A DNA stretch of 64,000 nt from Rhyacichthys aspro (taxonomy: Eukaryota > Chordata > Actinopteri > Gobiiformes > Rhyacichthyidae). Positions 49,126-59,513 of the stretch are shown one piece after another (the stretch's first letter is position 1; each line of letters opens with the position of its first letter). Below the pieces are notes generated by a model. That model saw only the letters and a list, made by a program, of their open reading frames with translations, ran no database searches and was not told the origin of the DNA. Location of the stretch: positions 15,829,812-15,893,811 of the forward strand of contig CM072161.1 in assembly GCA_036850595.1 (NCBI GenBank). The letters are read 5' to 3'. The translations under genes were made by a program, and so were the position numbers.

Positions 49126-50391
49126 CACCTTGCTCTTTGTAACACTACTTACTGTTAATATCATTGTTTTTGAATCTTAAATTGCCACATGTACCAAGTA
49201 TGAAGGTTTATAAGGAGGCTCAGGGGATTCATTTGGGGAAAGTTTCGTCTAATGAAGCAGCAGCAGGTCAGAGACAAATGTGAGACTGATGCAGGAATAC
49301 AGTAAAGAGGGGGTTAAACTGTGAAAGGATTGCATTCTTCCCTTAGAGTGCATCCAGACTCACGCAATACCTCATCATTTATGGACAATTTTAGTTCATT
49401 ATTAGGCACAGTACAAAGTTTGATTCCTCCTGAAAAAGAAAATGTTGGCATGAGAATAAGGTATTTTTAGGTATACTGTAGGTCAAAGGCCATGTAACTC
49501 ATTTAAGTATGATTTAAATCAGGTATCGACTTTGGTGACCTTGCTGACCTAAACTGAATTTCAGCATCTTTCACCCTCTTCACACCTCATTTACTGTTTA
49601 TACTCCACTGTCTCTATCAAAAGACATGAAAAGCTGTTAAGGCCATAATCAAGAATAAACTGGGAGAGCAATATTGTTTTTAACTCATTTTGCTTCAATG
49701 AGTGGAACTAGAATAAAAATACAGTGTTGCCGCTGTCTAAAAATGGCTCACTTCTGACGGCGACACAATTGTAACAAGGCCTATCACAAAAGGCTGCTCT
49801 GCTGTGATCAACACCAGACAAACAACATGAGACCAAAACAGAGCAACAATCATGAAAGACGGAAACAATGTGATGAAAAGAATTTGAATATTGTTATATA
49901 ATATTGTTGTTTGGTTGTCCTGGTCATGTATCAGCAGATATTAAGTGAACATAAATGAAAATTTGCTCATACATAAAGACATCAGAATCTGGTAATAGCT
50001 CATCAACTTTAACATCAATTACTGACCCTGATATTTGGAAATAAAAGGTGACAACTTGTAACAAATCCATTCATATGTATTGAGTTGCCAATGTGCAGTG
50101 TGCCATCATAAATCTACAACGAATGACATAACCAGACAAATAACACATCTGTAGCCTTCTGTAAGTAAAGTGCAAACATAAAAGTAATCTCTTGGCTAAA
50201 AAAGCCATGTTTAATTAGATTTAATTTCTCCGAGACAGGAATATTATTCAAATTTAATCTGTGTTGGGCCAGAACAGGCTATAGTTAGACATTTGGATTG
50301 TTAACAAGTAACAAGAGCTTTCAGCAGCTTTCATAAACATAATTAAAAGTTTGTTTTGCTGAATTTCAGAAACTTTATTTATTTATTGTTG

Positions 50392-50419
50392 TTAATTGGT
50401 CAGGCTTTGTCTCATGAGA
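50392..50419 (+). promoter_or_regulatory. Homeodomain plus Olf/EBF-like sites before the first olfactory receptor
   Basis: TTAATTGG at 50392-50399 is followed by the palindrome TCTCATGAGA at 50410-50419, which differs at two positions from the Olf/EBF consensus TCCCNNGGGA. The same order and spacing occurs before the second receptor gene. Such paired sites are the known hallmark of olfactory receptor promoters. Confidence 0.4.
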
Positions 50420-50439
50420 TGGATGTAGAGGGTATATTT

Positions 50440-50526
50440 CTCTGAGCAGCAGGGAGCTGTTCAGACAATGGCTGCTCTGTGAACAGGGTTGAAATGGAGC
50501 GAGGACCTAACAGTGGAATAAACCAG
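50440..50526 (+). other. Inferred 5' untranslated exon of the first olfactory receptor
   Basis: A good donor (CCAG|gtgagc) ends at 50526, and a strong acceptor (CCTTTTTCAG) ends at 50630, 34 bases before the start codon. A leader exon plus one coding exon is the usual olfactory receptor layout. The transcription start is not known. Confidence 0.45.
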
Positions 50527-50664
50527 GTGAGCAGAGCTGTAATGATAAGTTGTGTATAATTTGTTTTGTGTTCAGAAATGAGAGTCTTATATAAATTACA
50601 CTGAGCAATGAGTGTGTTTGCCTTTTTCAGATTTAAAGGAGACTCCCAACACTGCCTTTCAACT

Positions 50665-51627
50665 ATGTCTCTCGTCAGGACAGCTTTGAACACCTCTGCC
50701 ATCATTTATCCTCCGGGCTTCTACATCATTGCCTTTGAGACGTTTCCTTACATTGAAATCTACTTAATCTTTTTAGCTTTTGTTTATGCGCTCACAGTAG
50801 TATTTAATGGTCTTCTCATCTTTATTATCGTTTACGACCCCTTGTTGCACACTCCTAAGTTCTTGGTGGTGGTCAACCTCGCAATAGTCGATTTAATCCT
50901 GAGTACATCCATTATACCCAGCATGATACAAGTATTCCTTGCTAAGGACAACTTTATTTCTTATAATCTCTGCTTGGTCCAAATGTATTTTTATTATGCA
51001 TTTTTATCAATGGAGTCCTATATGCTGGCGATCCTTTCCTATGACCGCTTCATAACTATTTGCTTTCCTCTGCGTCACGTCTTTATTAACACAATGAAGA
51101 GCATGTCCTGTGTCATCGGCTGCTGTTGGGCTTTCAATCTGGGACGACTAGCGTACAGCATCGTGATAATGACACACTTGTCTTTCTGTGATTCCCTCAG
51201 AGTGTCTAGCTATTTCTGTGACTATGCCCCTGTGTTTAGACTGGCCTGTAACGACTATTCTCTACAGTGGTCCATGGCCTCCACATCCAGCATGCTTAAC
51301 CTGATAGGCCCCTTTTCTTTCATTGTTGTAACCTACATTGTGATCCTAGTCATAGTCTTTAGGATGAAATCAGTCAGCAATAGGATGAAAGCGCTGGCCA
51401 CATGCATCGAGCATATCATCCTTGTTGCTATTTTTTTCATTCCTATTTTGACAATTTTTATATTTGGCCTCTACTTGAGAATGATAGATCCTGATCGTCG
51501 TGTGTTGGCCCTTTCCTTGGCGTCTTGCCTTCCGCCTTGCATCAATCCCATCGTTTACTCCCTGAAAACCAAAGAGATACACACCAGAGCTCAGGCACTC
51601 ATCCGCAGAATGAAAACAAGCGTGTAG
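50665..51627 (+). CDS. Olfactory receptor, paralogue 1 (intact)
   Basis: Odorant-binding class A GPCR expected on olfactory neuron cilia, signalling through Golf/adenylyl cyclase. The start at 50665 (MSLVRTALNTSAI) is chosen because upstream codons lie before or just after a splice acceptor, and it aligns with the paralogue at 55436. It has 320 residues, typical for the family. Seven hydrophobic segments are visible. The NTS sequon is at 9-11, FNG of TM1 at 47-49, and LHTPKFLVVVNLAIVDL leads into TM2. ECL1 Cys103 can pair with an ECL2 cysteine; the ECL2 reads CDSLRVSSYFCDYAPVFRLAC. LSYDRFITICFPLR (from 124) is the MAYDRYVAICxPL equivalent, KALATC is at 242-247 and INPIVYSLKTKEI at 293-305. 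No frame damage. Subfamily not assigned. Confidence 0.95.
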   Translation: MSLVRTALNTSAIIYPPGFYIIAFETFPYIEIYLIFLAFVYALTVVFNGLLIFIIVYDPLLHTPKFLVVVNLAIVDLILSTSIIPSMIQVFLAKDNFISYNLCLVQMYFYYAFLSMESYMLAILSYDRFITICFPLRHVFINTMKSMSCVIGCCWAFNLGRLAYSIVIMTHLSFCDSLRVSSYFCDYAPVFRLACNDYSLQWSMASTSSMLNLIGPFSFIVVTYIVILVIVFRMKSVSNRMKALATCIEHIILVAIFFIPILTIFIFGLYLRMIDPDRRVLALSLASCLPPCINPIVYSLKTKEIHTRAQALIRRMKTSV

Positions 51628-54077
51628 CAGATGATGTTTCATCAGTCAATTAAAATTATGTTCCTGGATTTTCACTGTATATTGTTAGTGTATTACCTGT
51701 AAGATTATGGCCTGTGTGGTCTGGAGAAGTATCTGCTCAGTATCTGTTTAGAAGTATGCTTTCTGACAGTGCATTATGTTGTGTTATTGTGTCTGAGGGA
51801 TCCACAGCTGAAGTATACTGCTTTTGAACACATTATAAGTGTCTCAAGAATAATACTGTACTATGAAAAAGCTCCATGTACTTTAAAATCAATATTCATG
51901 AGTTCAGGAAAGACCATTTTTGGATTTGAGTTTGTTCCGTGAAACCATGTACCAGTCTTACACAGTTGAACCTGAGCCTCACCCGTTGATTGTCTATGGA
52001 TAGTGTCCACACAGACAATAATCCTCTACAGGTAATACACTAAATATATGCAAGTAACTTATTCAACCCCACGTTAAAAATCCTGAAATAGCACTTTAAA
52101 TAGAGCCTCAACCACACTTGCCCCTGGAGCCAACATACAGCTGGTAATAGATTTTTTTCAACGCCTTTGTTAAGGCCAAATGAGAGGAAGTCGGTGGAAA
52201 ACACAAGATCCTACAAAATAAGACATTAGTCCCACTACATGGTTGATGTTAATGAATTGTTTATCATGTCCCACTGACACAACCAGTGTTTGTTTTAACG
52301 TCATTCAACGATAACGCTGTTAACATCTGATGCTATATCTGAGAGTTAAAGACTAAATATTATTACATGAATAATAAAGTCCTATGCTGCTGCTTCTTGT
52401 CTGTACTTTTTAACTTTAAGATGAGTTAAATCTGTATCATTCATATATTTCATTATTATAACAAATATATCACTGGAAATGAGCATGAGTGCCTGAGTAT
52501 GTAAAGTATTTCATGTTAATAATTCAATACTCATAAAACTGGATTATTGGAATAGAAATAAAAACAGCTGCTGGTTACACTAAACTATAGTTTTGTTGGT
52601 ATGTTCAACAAAGCAATTTTATACAAAAAGAGTCCAGATATTACAATGTAAACTGAAACTACTGCAAATGTTTTTATTGCAAACAACAATAATAAGAAAT
52701 AACTTGATTCTTTTTACCACCCCAAAGTGTATCAGTGCATGACCAGATCCTGCCTTAAGTTGTAATTAGTAGAAACAAAGCCTTTAGCATACAGTGGATT
52801 TGTCTTTAGAAAACGAAATACTAAAAAGTGATATAAAGCAAAGGTAAAAATCTTTAAAAAAAAAAACAACAAAACAAAACAAAACTGTGAGGAAAGGAAA
52901 AAAGGAAGGAAAAAATGACATCCTGTTTACTCTAAAAGGGGCAGTTTTAATTAGTTTATTGTACTTTATTGAGCAGTGTCTCATGTGGTACCATTACAAA
53001 TTACAAAGGGACCTGTTCATTTTGACTTAGGTCATTATTGCATGTTTATGCTGCAAACTAGCAATACCCAAGTGGATAATTTATGCGTTCAATAACAATA
53101 CAGGTTAGAGTCTACATGTTCACTCATCATTGAAAACATAAAGAATTTCTGAAAATAGGCTACTAATAATTTAAAATTAAACAAGCTCAAATGTAATTAT
53201 TAAAGATTTTAATGAAATGAAAATAAAGCTCTAGCCTAATTTATGTATTTGTGTTCATTAGTATTCAGTCAGTCAGTAGTTCTTTAAAGTTACATTTGTA
53301 ATTCCAACCGACCAAAAACAATGAAAAAAGCAGAGTATAATATAAAAGAAACCAAGAAGATAAAGAAGCTGAACATTTTGCGCCATCTGGTGTTTTTGCG
53401 GCAGAGATGTCACATTTAAAGCACTGTTTTGATTTTATGCCCTTTATATAGCCGTCCTAACATTAAGCGGAACTGATTATCTACGCCAACGGAACTATTT
53501 AGTGGTTACGCTTTGGTCCTGTTTTCAAATGCTTCCCCCTGAATACCCTCTGCTTGTTACATAAGTTTGTAGGATATATTGGATTTATATTTGACTAAAG
53601 TCGCTGTGAAATAAGTTAAAAGGTAACAATACCGGCCTGAATTATTTCGGTGTTATTTATTGTCGCACCCGGATCTCTTTTACTCTCAACTAATAACGCT
53701 AGTCTTAACGCTAGTAACCACTTCAGTATTTAGTTTCAACTGTAAATTAGGTTTACCGGTAGTAGTTTCATATTGAACTATATAAATGTTTAACTTTTGC
53801 AAAACTTCCAAATAGATCTCATTAGTAAATGAACCACTGTCCCAAAACGTTGCTTTCGTGACACTTTGCATCAGGATAAATATTCCGAATTACGTTGGTA
53901 GCCTGTATACGTCCATTTTTGTCTACATTCCTTTCCCAAATAGAAAACTTATGTAAATGTCAAAAAATAATGACGCAAATTTGACATGTAATACATTCAC
54001 ATAATTAATGAAACGTAAAGGAGTTTACTTTCCTGTCCTACACTGTTATTAATACAAAAACTATTTTCTGTCCACAG
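51628..54077. other. Spacer between the first olfactory receptor and coa4
   Basis: No gene recognised. An ATTAAA lies 21 bases after the receptor stop (51649-51654). The segment is AT-rich, with short poly-A runs near 52855, and carries a CTCF-like core at 53381-53392. The coa4 promoter and any untranslated exon should lie between about 53400 and 54077, but no clear core element stands out. Confidence 0.45.
53381..53392 (-). promoter_or_regulatory. CTCF-like motif
   Basis: CGCCATCTGGTG; the reverse complement CACCAGATGGCG fits the CTCF core CCASYAGRKGGC closely. Occupancy is not testable from sequence. Confidence 0.35.
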
Positions 54078-54101
54078 CAGACTGTGTTGGTCTGAACCTA
54101 A

Positions 54102-54353
54102 ATGTCGTCTCCTTCGCCCCACAACCGCAGCAGGCCAGAGGATGAGGACGACCCTGTGGATCAGATGATATCTCGGACCGGCTGTGCTGAGCTGCACTAT
54201 GCTGTGCAGGAGTGTATGGCTGAACACCAGGACTGGAGAAAGTGCCAGAACCAAGTCCAAACTTTTAAAGACTGCATGATGAGTTTTCAACAGGCTCGGA
54301 AGGAACAGTTGCTACAACAACACTCAAAAAAGACAGAGACTGCTCCCAGCTAA
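54102..54353 (+). CDS. coa4: Cytochrome c oxidase assembly factor 4 (CHCHD8)
   Basis: Small twin CX9C protein of the mitochondrial intermembrane space, imported by the Mia40 pathway and needed for complex IV assembly. 83 residues, about the size of human COA4. The acidic N-terminus (PEDEDDPVDQMISRTGC) is followed by CX9C at Cys28-Cys38 (CAELHYAVQEC), the family linker MAEHQDWRK, and CX9C at Cys48-Cys58 (CQNQVQTFKDC), then a polar helix QQARKEQ. All four cysteines are intact. The coding part is one exon; an acceptor TCCACAG ending at 54077 suggests a spliced leader. It lies between two paralogous olfactory receptor genes in the same direction. AATAAA signals follow at 54856 and 54889. Confidence 0.95.
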   Translation: MSSPSPHNRSRPEDEDDPVDQMISRTGCAELHYAVQECMAEHQDWRKCQNQVQTFKDCMMSFQQARKEQLLQQHSKKTETAPS

Positions 54354-54855
54354 AAGTGACTTTTAAAGACTTACTAAGTGTGTATTTCAAGTGTGTGCAG
54401 AGGCCGTTTTAGTACAGTTGAAATATTAGAGAGATATGGCCTTAAATCTTACACTGAGCACCTTAAGGTGTGCAAGAAAGGGCAACTATTTGAAGCCTTT
54501 GTAAACTGCTGTTGGTTAATGTATTATTTTCATCATGTGCTATGTTCTTCTCAAATAACATTAATGAAATGATTCACATTTTCACTCATTTGTAGATATC
54601 CACACTGCATTATAAGATACTGATGTAGAGCAAATCAACCACAGAATTTTTGGTTTATTTATCAGTTGTCATTGTCTGTTTTTGTTCTAACACATAAACG
54701 CACACCTGCAATGTGGTTGTAGTTTTTAATTTAACATTGGAGGACTGGGGGAATTTAAATCAGAAAAGTTTTGACTTATACAATTCTAGATGATAGAAGT
54801 ATCACATCCTACTGAGTAGCGCTTGGTGTTCGATGGGACTCACCTCAACCTTTTA

Positions 54856-54894
54856 AATAAATGATTATTAAAAATCAAAATCTGATTCAATAAA
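54856..54894 (+). terminator. coa4: coa4 polyadenylation signals
   Basis: Two AATAAA hexamers (54856-54861 and 54889-54894), about 0.5 kb after the stop codon, giving a plausible 3' untranslated region. Confidence 0.6.
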
Positions 54895-55171
54895 ACAAAA
54901 AGTGAGTGGCACTAATAGAAATGTTTGTCTTCATATGTTAGATGTTCATCATCAATAATCAACATTATTGCATAAATGATATTGTGCAGAACAAGGTAAA
55001 GCAAAACAGACCGGAATTTAGGAGAACAATTAAAAGACCTGATCATACTCATCCATTAATGAAGCACACTACTAAATGTCACATGCCTTTTTTCTTGAAT
55101 TGCGTGAGGTTGCATAAAACTGTTTATTTGACCTTAAAACAGTAATTGGCTCCTGCACTATGACTTTCTTG

Positions 55172-55200
55172 TAATTAGCTGAAATCCTGATCCCTGGAGA
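55172..55200 (+). promoter_or_regulatory. Homeodomain plus Olf/EBF-like sites before the second olfactory receptor
   Basis: TAATTA at 55172-55177, then TCCCTGGAGA at 55191-55200, one mismatch from TCCCNNGGGA. Same order and nearly the same spacing as before the first receptor (about 17-19 bp between site starts), and the flanking bases can be aligned, so both derive from one ancestral promoter. Confidence 0.5.
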
Positions 55201-55290
55201 TGTCGAGAGAAATGTATAACTTGCAGCGTCGACAGTTTGACCCGCAGCCTTTTGCAGCTGCTCTCTTTAGAGTCTTCAGCAGACATTCAG
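55200..55290 (+). other. Inferred 5' untranslated exon of the second olfactory receptor, with a short upstream frame
   Basis: It ends in the strong donor ATTCAG|gtgagt; the matching acceptor CTCCTTAG ends at 55407, 28 bases before the receptor start. An ATG at 55200 stays open to the donor; after splicing it meets TGA within two codons, giving a 33-residue upstream frame that stops before the receptor ATG. Confidence 0.4.
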
Positions 55291-55435
55291 GTGAGTTTGT
55301 TGGCAAACTAAACTTATATTGCACTGTTATGCTTTAATGTGCTGATTTATTTAGTACAATACATATGGGTTCATGGTGTTTTGTAATATCATGTCTCTGC
55401 TCCTTAGACTGAACAACAGCCAGTGGACTTCAACT

Positions 55436-56413
55436 ATGACTTTCCTGCGGGCAGTTTTAAACAACTCTGTAATCTTTCATCCTCCAGGCTTTTATATTAT
55501 TGGATTTCAGTCTTTCCCTTTTATCAGTGTCTATTTTATCTTTTTAGCCTTTGTTTATGCCGTCACAGTGCTGTTCAACTGCTTGCTCATTTATGTCATT
55601 GTCTTTAACCGTGCGTTGCACAGTCCTAAATTCTTGGCTGTGGTCAACCTTGCTGTAATTGATTTATTCCTGAACACATGCACTATTCCCAGCATGATAA
55701 AAATATTCCTTGCGAAGGACAACTTTATTCCTTTTCATCTTTGTTTGGTCCAAATGTACATCTATTACATGTTTGCCTCTCTAGAGTCGTATGCTCTTGC
55801 TATTCTAGCCTATGACCGTTTGGTTGCGATATGTTTTCCTCTGCGTCAGAGCTCGGTTAACACTCTGCGGAGGATGTCTTGTATTGTGGCAGTGACTTGG
55901 TCCTTTGCTCTTGGAATGAATGGATTTGCAGTTGGTATCATAACTTGGCTGTCTTTTTGTAGATCAGTGAGAGTGTTTAGTTATTTCTGTGACTACGCAC
56001 CTGTGTTTAGACTGTCCTGTAATAACTATTCAATACAGTTTTACACATCCTCATTAATGGCTATTCTGCTCCTTGTGATACCGTTTGTTTTCATCCTCAT
56101 GACATACGTTACTATTCTGATAACCGTGTTCAGCATGAAATCCCTTGAAAGACGAATGAAGGCTCTAACGACGTGTGTGGAGCATGTGATACTCGTGGCT
56201 ATATTTTACATCCCATTGCTGGTTATTTTTGTGATTGGCTTTTATTTGGGTGGTATTGACCCAGACCAACGGGTCCTGAGTTTGTCATTGGCCTCTTGTA
56301 TCCCACCTTGTATCAATCCTATTATATACTCACTGAAAACTAAAGAAATCAAAATCAGGGTTCTGGCTATAGTTAGACAAACTAAAACGGGCACAACGTC
56401 GATGTTAAAATGA
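55436..56413 (+). CDS. Olfactory receptor, paralogue 2 (intact)
   Basis: Odorant receptor GPCR clearly paralogous to the gene at 50665-51627: PPGFYII, FLAFVYA, LAKDNFI, SYFCDYAPVFRL and INPIIYSLKTKEI are shared, and the sequence just before the ATG (TTCAACT) is the same. The start MTFLRAVLNNSVI gives 325 residues. The NNS sequon is at 9-11; AYDRLVAICFPLR follows TM3, KALTTCVEHVILVAIF precedes TM6, and the NPIIYSLKTKEI motif ends TM7. No stop or frameshift, so probably functional. The 3' region runs at once into a terminal-inverted-repeat element, which supplies an AATAAA at 56547. Subfamily not assigned. Confidence 0.95.
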   Translation: MTFLRAVLNNSVIFHPPGFYIIGFQSFPFISVYFIFLAFVYAVTVLFNCLLIYVIVFNRALHSPKFLAVVNLAVIDLFLNTCTIPSMIKIFLAKDNFIPFHLCLVQMYIYYMFASLESYALAILAYDRLVAICFPLRQSSVNTLRRMSCIVAVTWSFALGMNGFAVGIITWLSFCRSVRVFSYFCDYAPVFRLSCNNYSIQFYTSSLMAILLLVIPFVFILMTYVTILITVFSMKSLERRMKALTTCVEHVILVAIFYIPLLVIFVIGFYLGGIDPDQRVLSLSLASCIPPCINPIIYSLKTKEIKIRVLAIVRQTKTGTTSMLK

Positions 56414-56466
56414 TCTTTGTGGGTGAAGTGCATCAATGATTTAAGTCTGTAATGTACAAGGAAACT

Positions 56467-57018
56467 AAAAAGCAGCACTTTGTAACTTTTAACTATTTCC
56501 CTAAAACTGCACAGCTTCAAAGTCACATAAGACTGTTCTATCTCTCAATAAATCTTAAATTTATAATGTGCAGAAAGTTGTATTTACACTGTTTCCCACA
56601 AAAAATTAGTCAGTTAAAGTGGTAGGCAACTCACTGGACCTCCATACTGTGTCCGACAGATTCGTGTCATTTCTACAATGTATTTATAGCCCTAAATGCT
56701 TCAATTGTTTAATCTAAATACACTTTTCAACATAAAAGATCCATAAAAAGGTTTATTTATCACAAACTGAATTTTTAGCCTATACTGAATGTTAGTCGGT
56801 TGGTGGGTGTTTGTTACCAATGGGGCCACCTTAACTACAGAGTGCCAGAGTGACAGATAAGATGATGTTGCACTGCCACTTAGAGTTACATAGTATTTGT
56901 AACTACACTATCCATTAAAATGACCAGTAGGGTACATATTTTAATTATTTTTTATTAAATTTTTATATTTTTAAGTCTATCTACTTTAAAAGAAAAAAGT
57001 TACATAGTGTTGCTTTAA
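56467..57018. mobile_element. Non-autonomous terminal-inverted-repeat element (MITE-like)
   Basis: The left end AAAGCAGCACTTTGTAACTTTT (from 56469) and the right end, whose reverse complement is AAAGCAACACTATGTAACTTTT (to 57016), match at about 20 of 22 positions. The 550-bp interior has no coding frame and an internal GTTACATAGTATTTGTAAC string. The class is not assigned, as target-site duplications are unclear. It holds AATAAA at 56547-56552, just downstream of the second receptor's stop codon. Confidence 0.5.
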
Positions 57019-59513
57019 TATGATTTGCTATTCATTACCAAAATGGCAGCAATAATACTAGCAAAGATTTGAAATTCTTTTGTATGTCATGACATGGCTT
57101 GGACAATGATAATGGTGTGGTTGTCGTGTTTGAATGAACACAACAGGCCTCATGTAACAGGACCCAAATATTAGTAACATGTTTAATGGATCAAGTCAAG
57201 ATATTGTTTTGAACAAGGGCAACTTATTTGATCCAAAAGTTTAGTCTCATACATTTCTCCTTAACTGTAATGTTTTCCTTAGTTACAATAAAAACAGCTC
57301 AGTCTCAGTATCTCTCTGTTTGGCCATAATTGTTTTTGTTGTGCTGTTTGACTGTTCAGGTAATTTTGTGAGAATGACTCTACATTTGGACTTGTTTGCA
57401 GCATCCTGGCGTCTTGTCTCACTATTTACTGGATAATTAATCCTCTATGTGTCATCACTGTTAAATTGTACTTCTATTATCATATGTGGCGCCTCAAACA
57501 TCATTTATGATTCAAAAATGGAGCAGGCCTGGTTTTACTTCAGGCAAATCACTGTAAATAGTTACAAATATACCATTCAACTCTATGCAGCATTTGCTTT
57601 CATGCTTACTTTTCAAGTGTAAATTATATACAGTATAATAAGTGCATTTGTCTGTGAGTATCTGAGCAGAAAAGGAGTCAAATATTTGTCAAGACATGAT
57701 TAATTTAAAATGTGGTGTTTTTATTATTATGATGTTTACTATATTTTGATTCATAGTTTTCCCTGGTGTACATTTATTTGCACTTCACACATTTCATAAA
57801 CCATCTCATCTTATAATATCATGTAGTAAAAGCTCCCCCTGGTGGCTACATGTAAATAATGCAGATTCAACAATGAATTACAATAATCTAGAAGCTGCCA
57901 TACACTGAGGTGCCTACAGTTAGACTACTCCATTAAATATGCCTTGGATGCGGACCCTGACACACCTTTACACACAATACACTGGACTCATTCAAACTGT
58001 TGCCTTGCTCTGGCTTTTTCCCTTTAAATAGCATCATCACACCACTAGACGGCACCAGACAGCCACAAAATATTTTTCCTCTTGTTTTACACATCTCTTA
58101 CTACTAATATGGTTATGAGTATCCTCTTATAAACAACTAATTTTAGGACTACAATATACATGCAAACAAAAGTATAATTATATACATTTCACTGCAATAG
58201 TTTTGGATACTTTTGGATGAGCAAAAAGAGCAGTGTATGAGCTGCAGCATGTTTTATGTCCACAAACACACATTATGGATAACTTAGAACATTAAAATGC
58301 ATAAATGACATCCCACAGTGATTTTGCTATATAAAAAACAATCTATATTCACACTACACAATGAGTCACTGCATGTTTTACGGTTTAGAAGCTCACTGAA
58401 AGTGTAGAAGTAAATTAAGAGCAAATCATCAGCATTATGGGCTTGTTTTTCTGTCTACATTTGCAAAGGTCACTGTCTGTTTGGATTACATTTAAGAGAA
58501 GTATATATACAATAAACCCTGGATAAAATAAAATATGGATCAGATGCAGCAAAGTCACTAAATGTTATTTAATTAACTAGCACCATTCAAAGAGTGGTGT
58601 CCTTGCAGCTTGGTTCTGTGCAGTCAATCTGTCACAATCGGATTAAATCAGAATGACTTTACTGTCCAGATGGGAAATTTACCATGAAGTCTCAGATTGT
58701 ATGGCAATAAACACACATCTGCATAAAGTGTCATAGAAATAGTGCACATGAGCATGTTCAGCCAAGAAGCCACTGAAGAGCAAAGGATGAAAGTGGAGAA
58801 AATGAAAAGACTCTGAGATCAGCTTTCTTCTGTTATGGTTTGTTGATAGAAATTATTATTATGGCTGATCTTGATGTACCCCAATATTCTCCAAAGCTCT
58901 TTATGTTGATAGTTAGAAATGTAGAAAACAACATATACATAATGACATTTAAGTCATTAAATTTACTAGAATGAAATTCATCAGACATTTGACTGAGTTA
59001 AATAAATTCAGATTCCTCATAATCAGGTGAATTAGTTTTGTGTGTCTTATTGAAATTGTGAGAAGAACTTGGGCCAGAGGTGTATATGGTGCATGTTACC
59101 AGCTGAAATGAGATGAAGAGTATAGAGGCTGTCTCCAAAAGAAGTCCTTGCCTTTGTTGTCATTACATGAACAGAAAAATGAAACACAGAGTGCAGAAGT
59201 TACACTTGATCTGTTCCTTCAAGTGGACTGTCACATGAAACTGTAAAAAGTTACAATAAGATGCCACCATCATGTTAAAAAAAAAATAGCTATCAAGTCA
59301 AAATATTGAGAAGCTTTCTAAAACTAACAATGTTATAAGACCACATTTAAAAATTGTTTTGTTGTGTTATTGCCTATTATTGTATAAGTCACATCAAACT
59401 TTTGAAAGCCATGAAGTCATTAAGTCTGTATAAATCATGGATAAATGGTCTCACTATTTTGGTCAAATTTCCACTACAGCATCATAAGATTGTGTTGAAT
59501 GTTATTCAAGTTA
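57019..59513. other. Spacer between convergent olfactory receptor genes
   Basis: AT-rich, no gene recognised. It contains a CTCF-like core at 57833-57845 and otherwise only short poly-A/T tracts. Confidence 0.5.
57833..57845 (-). promoter_or_regulatory. CTCF-like motif
   Basis: TCCCCCTGGTGGC; the reverse complement GCCACCAGGGGGA matches the CTCF core CCASYAGRKGGC well. It lies where receptor gene orientation flips. Occupancy unknown. Confidence 0.35.

Larger units (their letters stand above)
38910..50390. other. Gene-poor interval with candidate regulatory DNA
   Basis: No protein-coding exon recognised over about 11.5 kb. It holds two related non-coding segments (about 42830-42985 and 48990-49125), a GT microsatellite (45707-45733), and stretches rich in homeodomain-like TAATTA/CATTAG and FOX-like TGTAAACAAAC strings (for example 44101-44190, 45600-45670, 47845-47890). 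The interval 43560-43930 holds several GGATCGAATCG/AATCGATTCAGAATC-like strings typical of degenerate repeats. Confidence 0.5.
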
